From positions 83,437-147,436 of the forward strand of contig SIAI01000005.1 in NCBI GenBank assembly GCA_009691855.1: a DNA stretch of 64,000 nt, read 5' to 3'. The position numbers were made by a program, and so were the translations under genes. Under the pieces are notes generated by a model. That model was not told where the DNA came from, ran no database searches, and saw nothing but the letters and a program-made list of their open reading frames with translations. The first letter of the stretch is position 1; every line of letters begins with the position of its first letter. This DNA is from Planctomycetota bacterium (lineage in GTDB: Bacteria; Planctomycetota; UBA1135; GCA-002686595). Shown here piece after piece: positions 39,445-47,638 of this stretch.

Positions 39445-39623
39445 TAGCCCGACCCATTCATGAGGTCTCGAGCGAAACGTCGCGAATGGCCGCAGATGCA
39501 ACGATTGGCGACCGAGAGCACCGGAGACGACTTCTGGCAGGTCGTTGAGGCCTCGCAGGGAGCGAAGCGCCGCAGATGCGGCCAGTCGCGACGTTGTAGC
39601 CGAGGTCTCATGAATGCGGGCTA
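39445..39623. mobile_element. MITE-like palindrome, family 3, copy 1 (179 bp), inside the nuo operon
   Basis: The arms TAGCCCGACCCATTCATGAG and CTCATGAATGCGGGCTA pair, and pairing continues through ACGTCGCGA/TCGCGACGT and GCCGCAGATGC-type segments. A second copy, in the same orientation and about 80% identical by eye, lies at 42657-42838. TA is the likely target duplication: one side reads CTAG, the other TTAG. The right CTA is the nuoB stop. Removing the element joins nuoB to nuoC as GGC TAA GC ATG. Confidence 0.72.
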
Positions 39624-40244
39624 GCCCTGCTCGTCGCCGAAGCGCGCGCGCGGATCGTGCGGGTGGCGGTCGAAACGGTCGCGGGCCACGCCGTGGTTGG
39701 GCTGGTGCGTCTGGCGTCCGCTGCCGCGCTCGTCGCTGACACCCGGACCCGCCAGCAGGCGCTTGAGCGGATGCTCGCGCTCGATCTTCTTCTGCAGCTT
39801 CAGGATGGCGTCGATGACAGCGTCCGGACGCGGCGGGCAGCCGGGCACGTACACGTCGACCGGCAGGATCGAATCGACGCCCTGCACGACCGCGTAGGAG
39901 TCGTACATGCCGCCCGTGGACGAGCACACGCCCATGGCGATGACCCACTTGGGCTCGGGCATCTGGTCGTAGACCAGGCGCGCGGCCGTGGCCATCTTCC
40001 AGGTGAGCGTGCCGGCCACGATCAAGAGGTCGCACTGGCGTGGGCTGAAGCGCGCGGCCTCGGCCCCGAAGCGCGCCAGGTCGAACTTCGGCCCGAGCAT
40101 GGCCATCAGCTCGATGCCGCAGCACGAGAGCCCGAGCGGCATCGGCCACAGGCTGTTCTTGCGGCCCCAGTTCACCAGCGCGTCGATGCTGGTGGCCACG
40201 AAACCGTCGCTGTTCTCGGCCTCGACCGGGGTCAGCGCTCCCAT
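39621..40244 (-). CDS. nuoB: NADH-quinone oxidoreductase subunit B
   Basis: A 207-residue PSST-type subunit holding the terminal N2 4Fe-4S cluster. It shows [12 protein letters not shown], with the tandem Cys pair, [19 protein letters not shown] and [11 protein letters not shown], so all four cluster cysteines are present. The C-terminal 30 residues are charged and variable. The ATG at 40244 overlaps nuoA by 13 bp. Its stop codon is formed at the end of the MITE-like element; reconstruction of the empty site suggests an original TAA became TAG. Confidence 0.95.
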   Translation of the reverse strand: MGALTPVEAENSDGFVATSIDALVNWGRKNSLWPMPLGLSCCGIELMAMLGPKFDLARFGAEAARFSPRQCDLLIVAGTLTWKMATAARLVYDQMPEPKWVIAMGVCSSTGGMYDSYAVVQGVDSILPVDVYVPGCPPRPDAVIDAILKLQKKIEREHPLKRLLAGPGVSDERGSGRQTHQPNHGVARDRFDRHPHDPRARFGDEQG

Positions 40245-40606
40245 TCGAGGCCTCCTTTGCGCCACACGAAGGCCAGGCCTACCGCCAGCACGAGAACGAA
40301 GGCCAGCACCTCGACGAACACCGTCGGGCCATGTCCGGCCGCGCTGAGGCCGCGCGCGGCGACCGCCCAGGGGATCAAGAGCAGCGACTCGACGTCGAAC
40401 AGGATGAACAGCACCGCCACCAGGTAAAAGTGGATCGAGAGGCGGATGCGCGCGCTGCCCACGGCGCCCATGCCGCACTCGTAGGCGTCGGCCTTGCCGA
40501 TGGCCCGGCTGCGACTGCCCAGCAGCTCCGAGAGCACGACGTTGCCGAGCGCGAACAGCGCTACGACCACGAGCAGGACGAGAATGGGGGCGTAATCGAT
40601 CAGCAT
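40232..40606 (-). CDS. nuoA: NADH-quinone oxidoreductase subunit A
   Basis: A 124-residue membrane subunit with three helices, the first gene of the 14-gene operon. The conserved [32 protein letters not shown] region (about residues 42-73) carries the loop Cys and the Asp/Glu pair on helix 2. The ATG at 40606 follows a 5' region with a candidate promoter at 40660-40688. Confidence 0.94.
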   Translation of the reverse strand: MLIDYAPILVLLVVVALFALGNVVLSELLGSRSRAIGKADAYECGMGAVGSARIRLSIHFYLVAVLFILFDVESLLLIPWAVAARGLSAAGHGPTVFVEVLAFVLVLAVGLAFVWRKGGLEWER

Positions 40607-40659
40607 CGGGAGCCGGGCGCTGCGGGGGACTTCGCCGCCCGAGTTCTACAGGCGGCGGC

Positions 40660-40688
40660 ATTCTATCGACGGGGTCCCCGCGCTTGAA
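40660..40688 (-). promoter_or_regulatory. Candidate promoter of the nuo operon
   Basis: On the minus strand TTCAAG (40688-40683), a 17-bp spacer and TAGAAT (40665-40660) fit a weak sigma-70-like promoter. It would give a 5' leader of about 47 nt before the nuoA ATG. A second TAGAAC at 40643-40648 is an alternative. It is the only region from which the whole operon would naturally be transcribed. Confidence 0.4.
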
Positions 40689-40760
40689 GCGCGAGTTGGG
40701 CTCCCCACGGGGAATCGGGGCGGGGGCGGGAAGAGCGCGAGGCACCCTCCGGCGGTCTCG

Positions 40761-41000
40761 GGCTTCCAAAGAACAAACGGTTCAGAAAGGCTCGCCCGAC
40801 TCGGGCCTGACGAGCCGGTGCTTGTTCCTTCCTCGACCTGGCCCGCCTGCGGCGGGTAGAGAGGCTCAGAGTGTGAGCAACAATCCAACCACGGCGAGCT
40901 TCGAGGCCTTTGGGGCGCGCGAGACTCGCGCCCAGGGGGTTCGAGGGTGAGCAGGAACACCCGCGCCGGAGTGGCGCGGGATTCTTGCTCACGCTCTCAG
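40761..41000. repeat. 240-bp dispersed repeat, copy 1
   Basis: This segment is repeated in direct orientation at 63628-63866 with about 90% identity by eye and one length difference of 1 bp. It starts GGCTTCCAAAGAACAAACGG and ends CACGCTCTCAG. It holds several hairpins: CCCGCCTGCGGCGGG, a GGGGCGCG...CGCGCCC stem and a long stem at the right end. It fills most of the 390-bp gap between nuoA and the VWA gene; the rest (40689-40760) shows nothing beyond the candidate promoter. Open frames within it are repeat-derived and were not called genes. Confidence 0.8.
40947..40992 (-). terminator. Long hairpin just after the VWA gene
   Basis: GTGAGCAGGAACACCCGCGCC (the first 20 bases shown as the left arm start) at 40947-40967 pairs with 40973-40992 around a 5-nt loop, with one bulge and few mismatches. 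It starts 4 bp after the VWA stop codon on the minus strand and is part of the 240-bp repeat. No U-tract follows, so it may act as an RNA-stabilising or weak terminator structure. The second copy has the same hairpin at 63813-63858. Confidence 0.45.
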
Positions 41001-42490
41001 TCCTTGACCCGCACCAGCTCGCCGCCCGAGCCCGCCGCCAGGGCTTCCAGCGTCCCGTTGCTCTCGTCGCCGATCTGCACGCAGTGGAAGACGAGCTCGG
41101 CGTCGCCGTTCTCCTCGGCCAGCCACTTCGCGACCCAGGCTGCGCCCTCGGTGGTCGCGCCGTCGCACAGCACGATCACGGTGTCAGCCTCGCAGTGCGC
41201 CGCGTCCAGGCGGCCCTTCGAGTCGAGCCCGAGGCCCGCGCGCAGGCCCTCGAACAGGAGCGTCCAGCCCTCGGGCTCCTTCGCCTCCAGCCAGCGCCGT
41301 ACCTGGTGCAGGTTCTCCTCGCCGGCCGCGCACAGGCCCGTGCGCCAGACCTTGCCCTCGTCGCCGAAGACCGCCACGTTGAAGCGCGTGTCGGCGCCCG
41401 ACTGGCGCAGGAAGGAGAGCAGCTGTTCCAGCGCTTCCTCGTGGCGCGTGCGTCCGGCGGTGCCGATCGAGCGCCGCATGCTGCCCGAACGGTCCACCAC
41501 GAACAGCACGCGGTCGGACTCGGCGCGCAGGCCGAAGAACTCGGCGCGCGTCACGAAGCCACCCGCCGCCAGGATCTCCGCCGGCAGCGCCGTGCGCCCG
41601 TCGCGCACCGCGGTCCACCACTCGCTCCAGTGCGCGGCCTCGGCGCCGATGGTGCGGCCGGAGATGCGCTGCAGCTCCTGCACGATCTCGGCGCGGATGC
41701 GCTTCGAGCCCCTGCCGGCGCGCGTGCGCCGGTCCCAGGTGGCCAGGGCCTCGATCAGGATCGGCACGGCGTGCGCCGCGTCGAGCACGCGCACCAAACC
41801 CCGCGCGCGCGCCGCCTCGCGCCAGTCGCTGGAGAAGTAGCGCCGCGCCACGGCGCGCTCCAGGAGCTCCAGCACGGCGGGATCGAGGGCCTCGCGCGTG
41901 CGCTCGAAGTGCTGCGCCACGCGCCGCGCGCTGCCCGGATCGCGCTCGAGCTGTTCCAGGAACAAGACGTGCACGGCCGGCAAGGCCCAGCCTGACAGCG
42001 CCTCCTGGGCGCCGCGCGCGAGCTCCGCGTCGTCCTCGCGCGCGGCGTGCGTCAGCGCGGGCAGCGTGGCGGGCACGAAGCGCTTGGCGAGGAGCTGCGT
42101 GGCCAGCAGCCGCTCCGCGCGCGGGCGCTTGGCCTGCGGCGCCAGCACCGCCTCGGCGAGGCGCGCGGCCAGGCTCGAGTCCGCGCGCGCGAGTTCGGCC
42201 TCCAGCTCCGCGCGCCCGAGGTAGGCCCCGGCCTCGAGCAGCCCGCGCGCGGGCTCGGCCAGCCCCAGCGCGGCCAGCTCGACCAGCCCGAGATCGATGG
42301 CGGCCGGATCCTCGAGCTCCACCGCGCGTTGCACGCGCAGGTCGCCCAGGATCGCGCGCAGCTCCTCCAGGCGCTCGAAGTCGGCCCAGCGCGGCGTGTC
42401 GCGCGCGTGCGCGACCCAGCTGTCCAGGCGCGCGAGGCCGTCACCGCCCGGCGCGCCGAGCCCGACCCACAGCAAGACGGCGGCGAGCAA
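40997..42490 (-). CDS. VWA-domain protein with helical repeats
   Basis: A 497-residue exported or membrane-linked protein. The N-terminus (LLAAVLLWVGLGAPG) is hydrophobic and may be a signal peptide. Residues 40-260 are Ala/Leu/Glu-rich helical repeats resembling HEAT repeats. The C-terminal VWA domain starts near residue 325 with VLFVVDRSGSM, a complete DxSxS-type MIDAS motif, and includes a later conserved Thr/Asp region (VIVLCDGATTEG). VWA domains bind proteins in a metal-dependent way. The only start I can support is the TTG at 42490, which lies 3 bp from a MITE-like element; the native upstream junction seems to have been separated by two such elements. Confidence 0.75.
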   Translation of the reverse strand: MLAAVLLWVGLGAPGGDGLARLDSWVAHARDTPRWADFERLEELRAILGDLRVQRAVELEDPAAIDLGLVELAALGLAEPARGLLEAGAYLGRAELEAELARADSSLAARLAEAVLAPQAKRPRAERLLATQLLAKRFVPATLPALTHAAREDDAELARGAQEALSGWALPAVHVLFLEQLERDPGSARRVAQHFERTREALDPAVLELLERAVARRYFSSDWREAARARGLVRVLDAAHAVPILIEALATWDRRTRAGRGSKRIRAEIVQELQRISGRTIGAEAAHWSEWWTAVRDGRTALPAEILAAGGFVTRAEFFGLRAESDRVLFVVDRSGSMRRSIGTAGRTRHEEALEQLLSFLRQSGADTRFNVAVFGDEGKVWRTGLCAAGEENLHQVRRWLEAKEPEGWTLLFEGLRAGLGLDSKGRLDAAHCEADTVIVLCDGATTEGAAWVAKWLAEENGDAELVFHCVQIGDESNGTLEALAAGSGGELVRVKD

Positions 42491-42493
42491 GGC

Positions 42494-42658
42494 TAGTGTC
42501 CCTTCCCCGAAGTAGCGCCAACAATCCGCCGCACTGAATCGCCGCTGGCGGCCTTGCGCCTCCTCCGAGTATTGCAGCGAATACGCGTCGTCGGCGCGCC
42601 TTGCCAGCGACGATCCATCACGGCGCCTTGTTGGCGCTACTGCGGGGAAGGAACACTA
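42494..42658. mobile_element. MITE-like palindrome, family 4 (165 bp)
   Basis: The arms TAGTGTCCCTTCCCCGAAG and CTGCGGGGAAGGAACACTA pair with few mismatches, and TAGCGCCAACAA/TTGTTGGCGCTA and further inner segments extend the palindrome to nearly full length. Both ends are in CTAG. The right TA (42657-42658) is also the left TA of the next element, so the two are nested at one target. It lies 3 bp before the TTG start of the VWA gene on the minus strand. Confidence 0.72.
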
Positions 42659-42838
42659 GCCCGACCTATTCATGAGGCCTCGAGCGAAACGTCGCGAATG
42701 GCTGCAGATGCAGCGCTGAGCTCTTCGTGTGCCGGAGGCGACCTCTCTGCAGCTCGTTGAGGACTCGCAGCGAGCGAAGCGCTGCAGATGCAGGCAGTCG
42801 CGACGTTGCAGCCGAGGGCTCATGAATAGGTCGGGCTA
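42657..42838. mobile_element. MITE-like palindrome, family 3, copy 2 (182 bp)
   Basis: The arms TAGCCCGACCTATTCATGAG and CTCATGAATAGGTCGGGCTA are perfectly complementary over 20 bp, and inner pairing (ACGTCGCGA, CTGCAGATGCAGCGCT-type) is strong. The element is the second copy of the one between nuoB and nuoC. The right CTA is the TAG stop codon of the carboxypeptidase-regulatory-like gene. The left TA is shared with the family 4 element. Confidence 0.75.
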
Positions 42839-45331
42839 TTTGCCTTCGCCCTCGCGCGGCTCGGCTTCGAGGGTGACCGTGACGCGCTGCTGGGCGACCG
42901 GCGGCAGCTCGAACTCGGCCGGACGGAAGCGGTAGCCCTTGGGCACGCCGATGAAGCGATAGCGGCCGCTGGCCAAGGCCTGGACGCGCGCCACGCCGGC
43001 TTCGTCGATGCGCAGCGCCTGGGCGCCGCGCACCTCCTGCTGGTAGAAGTCGCCCCCGCGCTCGCGCTCGTTCCACTGTTCGAGGGTGGCGCTGCAGACG
43101 CGCCCGCGCTGCAGCTGGCGCAGGGCGTCGGCGGCCTCGGGTGCCATCAGGACCGTGAGCTCGAGCTCGACGCCGCGTTCGAGCTCGAACTCGAGCGCGC
43201 CGCCGCCGGTGAGCTCCTGTCCCTCGCGCAGCGCGGGCGCGTAGCCCAGCGGGCGCGCGGTCACGATCAGATCCAGGCGCCCGCCGGGGAGCTCGGCCAC
43301 GAAGCTGCCGTCCGCGCCGGGCGAGAGTCGGCGCGCGCCCTGCTCCAGGCGCTCGTAGGAACCGCTCTCGGACTCGCGCCAGTAAAGCTGGAAGGCCGGC
43401 ACCGGCTCGCGCGTGCTCGCGTCGCGCACGCGCAGCGTCACCTCGGCCAGCACCGGCAACACCAGCTGCACGTTCTCGGCCCCGGCCGGCACCGCGGAGA
43501 GCTCCACGTGTCGCGGGCCGCTGTCGGCCGCGAGCTCGAAGGTCATGCCGGGCGCGTCGGGCACGGAGAGCTCGAAGGCGCCGTCGCTCTGGCTCTCGGC
43601 GCGCGGCACTTCGCCGCGCCACTCTTCCTCGTCGCTCGGCGTGGCCACGATCTCGGCCTTGGCAACCGGCGCGCCGCGCGTATCGACCACGCGTCCGCGG
43701 ATGCGCGCGCGCTGCGCGACGAGCTCGAAGTCGGCCGTGACCCGCTGGCCCTCGACCACGATCACGACCTGGTCCTCGGCGCGCGGCACGTCCTCGTCCT
43801 CGTCCTCCAGGCGCGCCTTGACGTTCGTCTCGCCGCCGGGCACGCCGCCGATCTCGTAGGCACCGCGGTCGTCGGCGCGCGTCCAGCCGCTGGCGCGCGC
43901 GGCGCTCCAGTACACGCGCAGCGCGGCCGGCGCGCCGTCGAGGAGCAGCGTGCCGGCGATGGAGCCGCTGGCATCGAGCTGCACGTCCACGCTGTGCTCG
44001 GCGCCGAGGATGGCGAAGGCGAAGGACGAGCTGCGCCCCGGCGGGTGGTCCGGATGCTGGGCGCGCACCTCGACCAGGCCCTCGCGCGGCGCCAGGCCCA
44101 CCAGCTCGTAGCTGCCGTCGCTGGCGCTGCGCACCTGGGCGCGCGCTGGATTCAGCCAGAAGCCCTCGGGCAGGGCGTAGCTCGCGGGCACGCGCCCGCC
44201 GCCCGCGAGGCGCACCTCTGCGCCGGAAACGCCGGCGCCGGAGGCGTCGAGCACGCGCCCGCGCACCGTGCCGCCCAGCGCCACCGGCACGCGCAGAAAG
44301 CCGTGCACGCGGCTGGGCGCGATACGGCCCGACGTCTGACAGCCGCCGCGGCGCGCCAGCGTCAGGCGCACGGCCTCGTCGGGGGCTCGGCCCTTCGTCT
44401 GCGGCACGAACAGGTGTCCGCGCTCGTCCGTGTGCAGCGCGATCTCGTCGCACAGGATCTCGCAGCCGGGCAGGGCCACGCCGCTCTCGAGGGCGTAGAG
44501 CTCCAGCTCCAGCGCGAACGCGTCGTCGAGCCAGATCTCGAAGCCCGCGCCGCCCTGCGCGTGCACCTGGAACTCGCGCTCCTCGGGCAGGAAGCCCGGG
44601 CGCAGCACGAGAAAGCGCTCGATGCCCGGCTCGGCCCAGGGGAGTCGCCACAGGCCGTCGGCGGCGGTGAAGGAGCTGATGCGCTCGCGCGCGCCGTTGG
44701 CGGAGAAGTTCCAGCGCGCCAGCGCGACCTCGACGCCGCCCAGCGGCTGGCCGTCCCGGCGCGTGCGCACGGTCCCGCTCACCACGGCCGCGGGCTCGAG
44801 CTCGAGGCGCTCCTCGTGGCCGGGGAACAGCGTCTCCTCGAGCGGCAAGTATTCGGGATGCTGCAGGTGCAGCCGGTGGCGCACGTGCGGCGTCAGGCCG
44901 CGGAAGTGGAAGCGGCCCTCTTCGTCGGTGCTCGTCCGCGCCAGCGGCGTCACGCACTCGCGGCGCTCGAGCTGCCCGGGGAACAAGCGCAGCTCGACCC
45001 CGGCGATCGGTTTGTCGTCGGCGAACACGCGCCCCTGGATCGCGCCGGGGTCGAAGGCCTCGTCCGCGCTCTCGGCGGCGGAGCGAAGCGCGGCGAGCTC
45101 CGCCCGTCGGCCCTCGGGCGCGTCGGCCGCGGCGGTGCCTGCCACGGCCGCGTTGCCGTCGGGCGCCGCTTCGCGCGTGCCCGTCGGCGCCGCGTCCGGC
45201 GCGCGCGTGCCGCGGCCGCGCTCGGAGGTGGAACGCACCATCCAGTAGAGGAAGGCGCTGAGCGCGCAGGCGCCCAGCAACCCCGCCAGCAGCAGGCGCT
45301 GTGCGGCCAGCGGATTCAGGGACGTGCGCAC
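42836..45331 (-). CDS. Membrane-anchored protein with carboxypeptidase-regulatory-like domains
   Basis: An 831-residue protein with one N-terminal membrane segment (LLLAGLLGACALSAFLYWMV, near residues 13-32) followed by an extracytoplasmic chain of Ig-like carboxypeptidase-regulatory-like domains. Recurrent starts are seen: IQGRVFADDKPIAGVELRL, VSGTVRTRRDGQPLGGVEVAL, VRGRVLDASGAGVSGAEVRL, IAGTLLLDGAPAALRVYW and IRGRVVDTRGAPVAKAEIV. No peptidase motif is seen, so it is probably structural or for binding. I prefer the GTG at 45331, which puts a basic residue just before the membrane segment and has a CACAAT box 8 nt upstream; an ATG at 45358 would add nine residues. Without the two MITE-like elements the VWA gene would follow after 2 nt, so they were probably one operon. 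Confidence 0.78.
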   Translation of the reverse strand: MRTSLNPLAAQRLLLAGLLGACALSAFLYWMVRSTSERGRGTRAPDAAPTGTREAAPDGNAAVAGTAAADAPEGRRAELAALRSAAESADEAFDPGAIQGRVFADDKPIAGVELRLFPGQLERRECVTPLARTSTDEEGRFHFRGLTPHVRHRLHLQHPEYLPLEETLFPGHEERLELEPAAVVSGTVRTRRDGQPLGGVEVALARWNFSANGARERISSFTAADGLWRLPWAEPGIERFLVLRPGFLPEEREFQVHAQGGAGFEIWLDDAFALELELYALESGVALPGCEILCDEIALHTDERGHLFVPQTKGRAPDEAVRLTLARRGGCQTSGRIAPSRVHGFLRVPVALGGTVRGRVLDASGAGVSGAEVRLAGGGRVPASYALPEGFWLNPARAQVRSASDGSYELVGLAPREGLVEVRAQHPDHPPGRSSSFAFAILGAEHSVDVQLDASGSIAGTLLLDGAPAALRVYWSAARASGWTRADDRGAYEIGGVPGGETNVKARLEDEDEDVPRAEDQVVIVVEGQRVTADFELVAQRARIRGRVVDTRGAPVAKAEIVATPSDEEEWRGEVPRAESQSDGAFELSVPDAPGMTFELAADSGPRHVELSAVPAGAENVQLVLPVLAEVTLRVRDASTREPVPAFQLYWRESESGSYERLEQGARRLSPGADGSFVAELPGGRLDLIVTARPLGYAPALREGQELTGGGALEFELERGVELELTVLMAPEAADALRQLQRGRVCSATLEQWNERERGGDFYQQEVRGAQALRIDEAGVARVQALASGRYRFIGVPKGYRFRPAEFELPPVAQQRVTVTLEAEPREGEGK

Positions 45332-45489
45332 GGCCGCACATTGTGCTCCAGACGGCACCCGGCGGCGAGGTGCGGCTCCGCACCGGAGCGTGTGCGCTGG
45401 CGCACGGGGCGCGAGAACGCTCCGCGCCCTTTTTCCGCGGTCTGGCGGCGCTATGGTGGCGGCCCGTTCCCCGCCTCCCCTCGATCGCC

Positions 45490-47463
45490 ATGCAGAACCA
45501 AAACGGCCCGCTGCCCTCCCGCGTTCCCGCGCTCCTCGTCGGCACCCTCCTGGCCCTCGCCACCGCCGGTTGCGGCTCGGGCGGCGGCAGCGACTCGGGC
45601 TTCGCTTTGGAGACCACGACCCGCGCCGCCTCGCCCAGCGCCGCGCTGGTGGTCGTCGGCGACTGGATCGTGTACCTGGCCAGCGAGGCCTTCAGCGGAC
45701 CCGCGGGCACGGATCTGAACGGCGATGCGGACACCACCGACGAAGTCGCCGTGGTGGTCAACACGCGCTCGCGCCTCGAGAGCAGCACGGGCGTCGCCGC
45801 GCAGGGCGCGGTGATCCTGGGCAGCCAGATCTACCTGAAGGTGGACGAGGGCGACGGGATCGTGGACTGGAACATCGACGCCGACACGAACGACATCGTG
45901 CTGGTGCACTGGTCGGAGCTGGCCGCGGTGGCGACCTTCGTGGACACGCTCGATCTGGCCTCCTCGAGCGAGCTGCCGATCGCGCTCGACGGGCGTCTGT
46001 ACTACACCACGGCCACGGCGCCAGTCGCCGGCGACGACACCAGCCTGCGCTACCTCGCCGAGGCCGCGCCGATCACGCCGGTGACGATCCAGAACGTGAT
46101 CGGCGGCGGCACGGCGCGCGTGCACCTCCTGGGCGAGGACGCGGGGCTCCTGTTCTGCTACTTCGACGAGGTCGAGGAGGGCGTGGATCGCAACCTGGAC
46201 CTCGACACGACCGACGAGGTCGTGCTGGCGCTCTTGAACGGCACGGACGCGGCTGCGCGCGTGAAGAGCACCGAGCTCGCGCTGGCCAGTGACAGCGAAC
46301 CCTTCGACGCCGAGCTCCAGGCCACGAACGACTGGACGGCGGTGTTCCTCGTGGACGAGGCCGAGCAGGGCGGCACGAACCTCAATGATCAAACGCTGTT
46401 CTCGCAGCCGCTCCTGCCCGAGAACTGCCCGGTCTCGGACGCGGACGCGAGCGACCGCGTGCTGTTCTACGTGAAGTTCGCGACCTTCGTGGCCGGCACC
46501 TCGCTGCCGGTTAACACGGGCCTGGCGGGCACCGACCGCGTGCTGGCCGGCGACGACTTCGTGGCCACGATCAGCCCCGAGGCCGACGCCAGCTGCAACC
46601 TGAACGCGGACACCAGCGACACCGACACGAGCGACGAGGTCGCACGCTGGGTGAAAACCGTCGCGCCCACGGCGCCGGCGCGCGACGCCGAGGACCTGCA
46701 CGCGCTGGCCACCGCCACCGCTGGCGGTTCGAAGGGACTGAGCGTGCTCGACGACCGTCTGATCGCGGTGATCGACGAGGCCGACGACGATTCGAATCTG
46801 GACGGCAAGGCCGCCGATCACGAGCTCGTGGCCTGGCTCGATCCGTCGGCCTCGAACCCGACCTGGTTCGTCTCGCACCAGAGCTCGGCCAGCAACAGCT
46901 TCGGCACGGGCATCTTCGACAGCGACGGCGATTCCGAACCCTTCGCCGGCACCAGCTGGATGGCGCCCGAGGCCGTGGGCGGTCGTCTGGCGCTGGTGTT
47001 CCTCGAAGAGGTCCCGGGCACGAACCCCAACGTCGGCTCGCTCAACACGAACCTCGACTGCAACCTGGTGGCGAAGGACGCGGACAAGACCGACGGCCTG
47101 CCGGTGTGGGCCGACTTCGAGTCGGGACCGACGCTGGACTTCGACGGCATGGGCTACGCCGTGGACCAGGGCAACGCCGGCATCGTGCTCGCGCAGGGCT
47201 TCGCCTTCTTCCGCGTGTCCGAGGCCGACGACAACCGCGACTACAACGCCGACGGCGTGAAGAACGACGTGGTGCTGTTCCGCAACCCGCTCACCACCTG
47301 CGGACCCGTGCCGATGGCAACCTCGAGCCTGACCCCGGGCCAGGTGATCACGACCGACGACCTCTCGGCCGCGGCCTTCCTGTCCTCCGAAACGCAGGCC
47401 GGGATCGACTTCAACGGCGACGGCGACACCGGCGACCTGGTGACGCGCTGGTTCCGCTTCTGA
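45490..47463 (+). CDS. Lipoprotein with repeated calcium-loop-like motifs
   Basis: A 657-residue protein starting with a signal peptide and lipobox (LALATAGC, Cys near residue 28), then a Gly/Ser linker. At least eight D-x-N-x-D-x-D-type loops recur: about residues 75 (DLNGDADTTDEV), 124 (DWNIDADTND), 231 (DRNLDLDTTDEV), 368, 434 (DSNLDGKAAD), 523, 581 (DYNADGVKND) and 639 (DFNGDGDTGDLV), usually 50-110 residues apart and preceded by an acidic 'E/DE.EG' segment. Between them are beta-strand-rich segments, so a beta-propeller-like or calcium-bound repeat fold is plausible. I do not recognise a named family. The ATG at 45490 was chosen as it starts the signal peptide. A perfect hairpin follows at 47521. 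Confidence 0.75.
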   Translation: MQNQNGPLPSRVPALLVGTLLALATAGCGSGGGSDSGFALETTTRAASPSAALVVVGDWIVYLASEAFSGPAGTDLNGDADTTDEVAVVVNTRSRLESSTGVAAQGAVILGSQIYLKVDEGDGIVDWNIDADTNDIVLVHWSELAAVATFVDTLDLASSSELPIALDGRLYYTTATAPVAGDDTSLRYLAEAAPITPVTIQNVIGGGTARVHLLGEDAGLLFCYFDEVEEGVDRNLDLDTTDEVVLALLNGTDAAARVKSTELALASDSEPFDAELQATNDWTAVFLVDEAEQGGTNLNDQTLFSQPLLPENCPVSDADASDRVLFYVKFATFVAGTSLPVNTGLAGTDRVLAGDDFVATISPEADASCNLNADTSDTDTSDEVARWVKTVAPTAPARDAEDLHALATATAGGSKGLSVLDDRLIAVIDEADDDSNLDGKAADHELVAWLDPSASNPTWFVSHQSSASNSFGTGIFDSDGDSEPFAGTSWMAPEAVGGRLALVFLEEVPGTNPNVGSLNTNLDCNLVAKDADKTDGLPVWADFESGPTLDFDGMGYAVDQGNAGIVLAQGFAFFRVSEADDNRDYNADGVKNDVVLFRNPLTTCGPVPMATSSLTPGQVITTDDLSAAAFLSSETQAGIDFNGDGDTGDLVTRWFRF

Positions 47464-47520
47464 GAGCTCGCGTGGGGCGCTGCGCTGTTCCGGCGTAGCG
47501 CTCCGCGCGAACTCGAACCC

Positions 47521-47548
47521 TCGGGGCGCGAGTCCTCTCGCGCCCCGA
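47521..47548. terminator. Perfect 12-bp hairpin between convergent genes
   Basis: TCGGGGCGCGAG (47521-47532), the loop TCCT and CTCGCGCCCCGA (47537-47548) form a perfect stem in the 175-bp gap between the calcium-loop lipoprotein (plus) and the phospholipase-like gene (minus). There is no T-run on either side. Its core, GGGGCGCGAG/CTCGCGCCCC, also occurs in the 240-bp repeat. Confidence 0.6.
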
Positions 47549-47638
47549 AGCGCGCGTCGGCGCTTCGACTCGGGTCATGCCCGACTCAGGCGCGAGCGTC
47601 TGTCGCGCCGAGTCGCGGCGCGCGCGCTCGGCGAGCGT

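Noticed and set aside
40663..40992. Open frames inside the 240-bp repeat (also at 63332-63826 and 63700-63885)
   Set aside because: The frames encode the same Arg/Ser-rich peptide in both repeat copies only because the DNA repeats; there is no start signal, no family similarity, and hairpins run through the frame.
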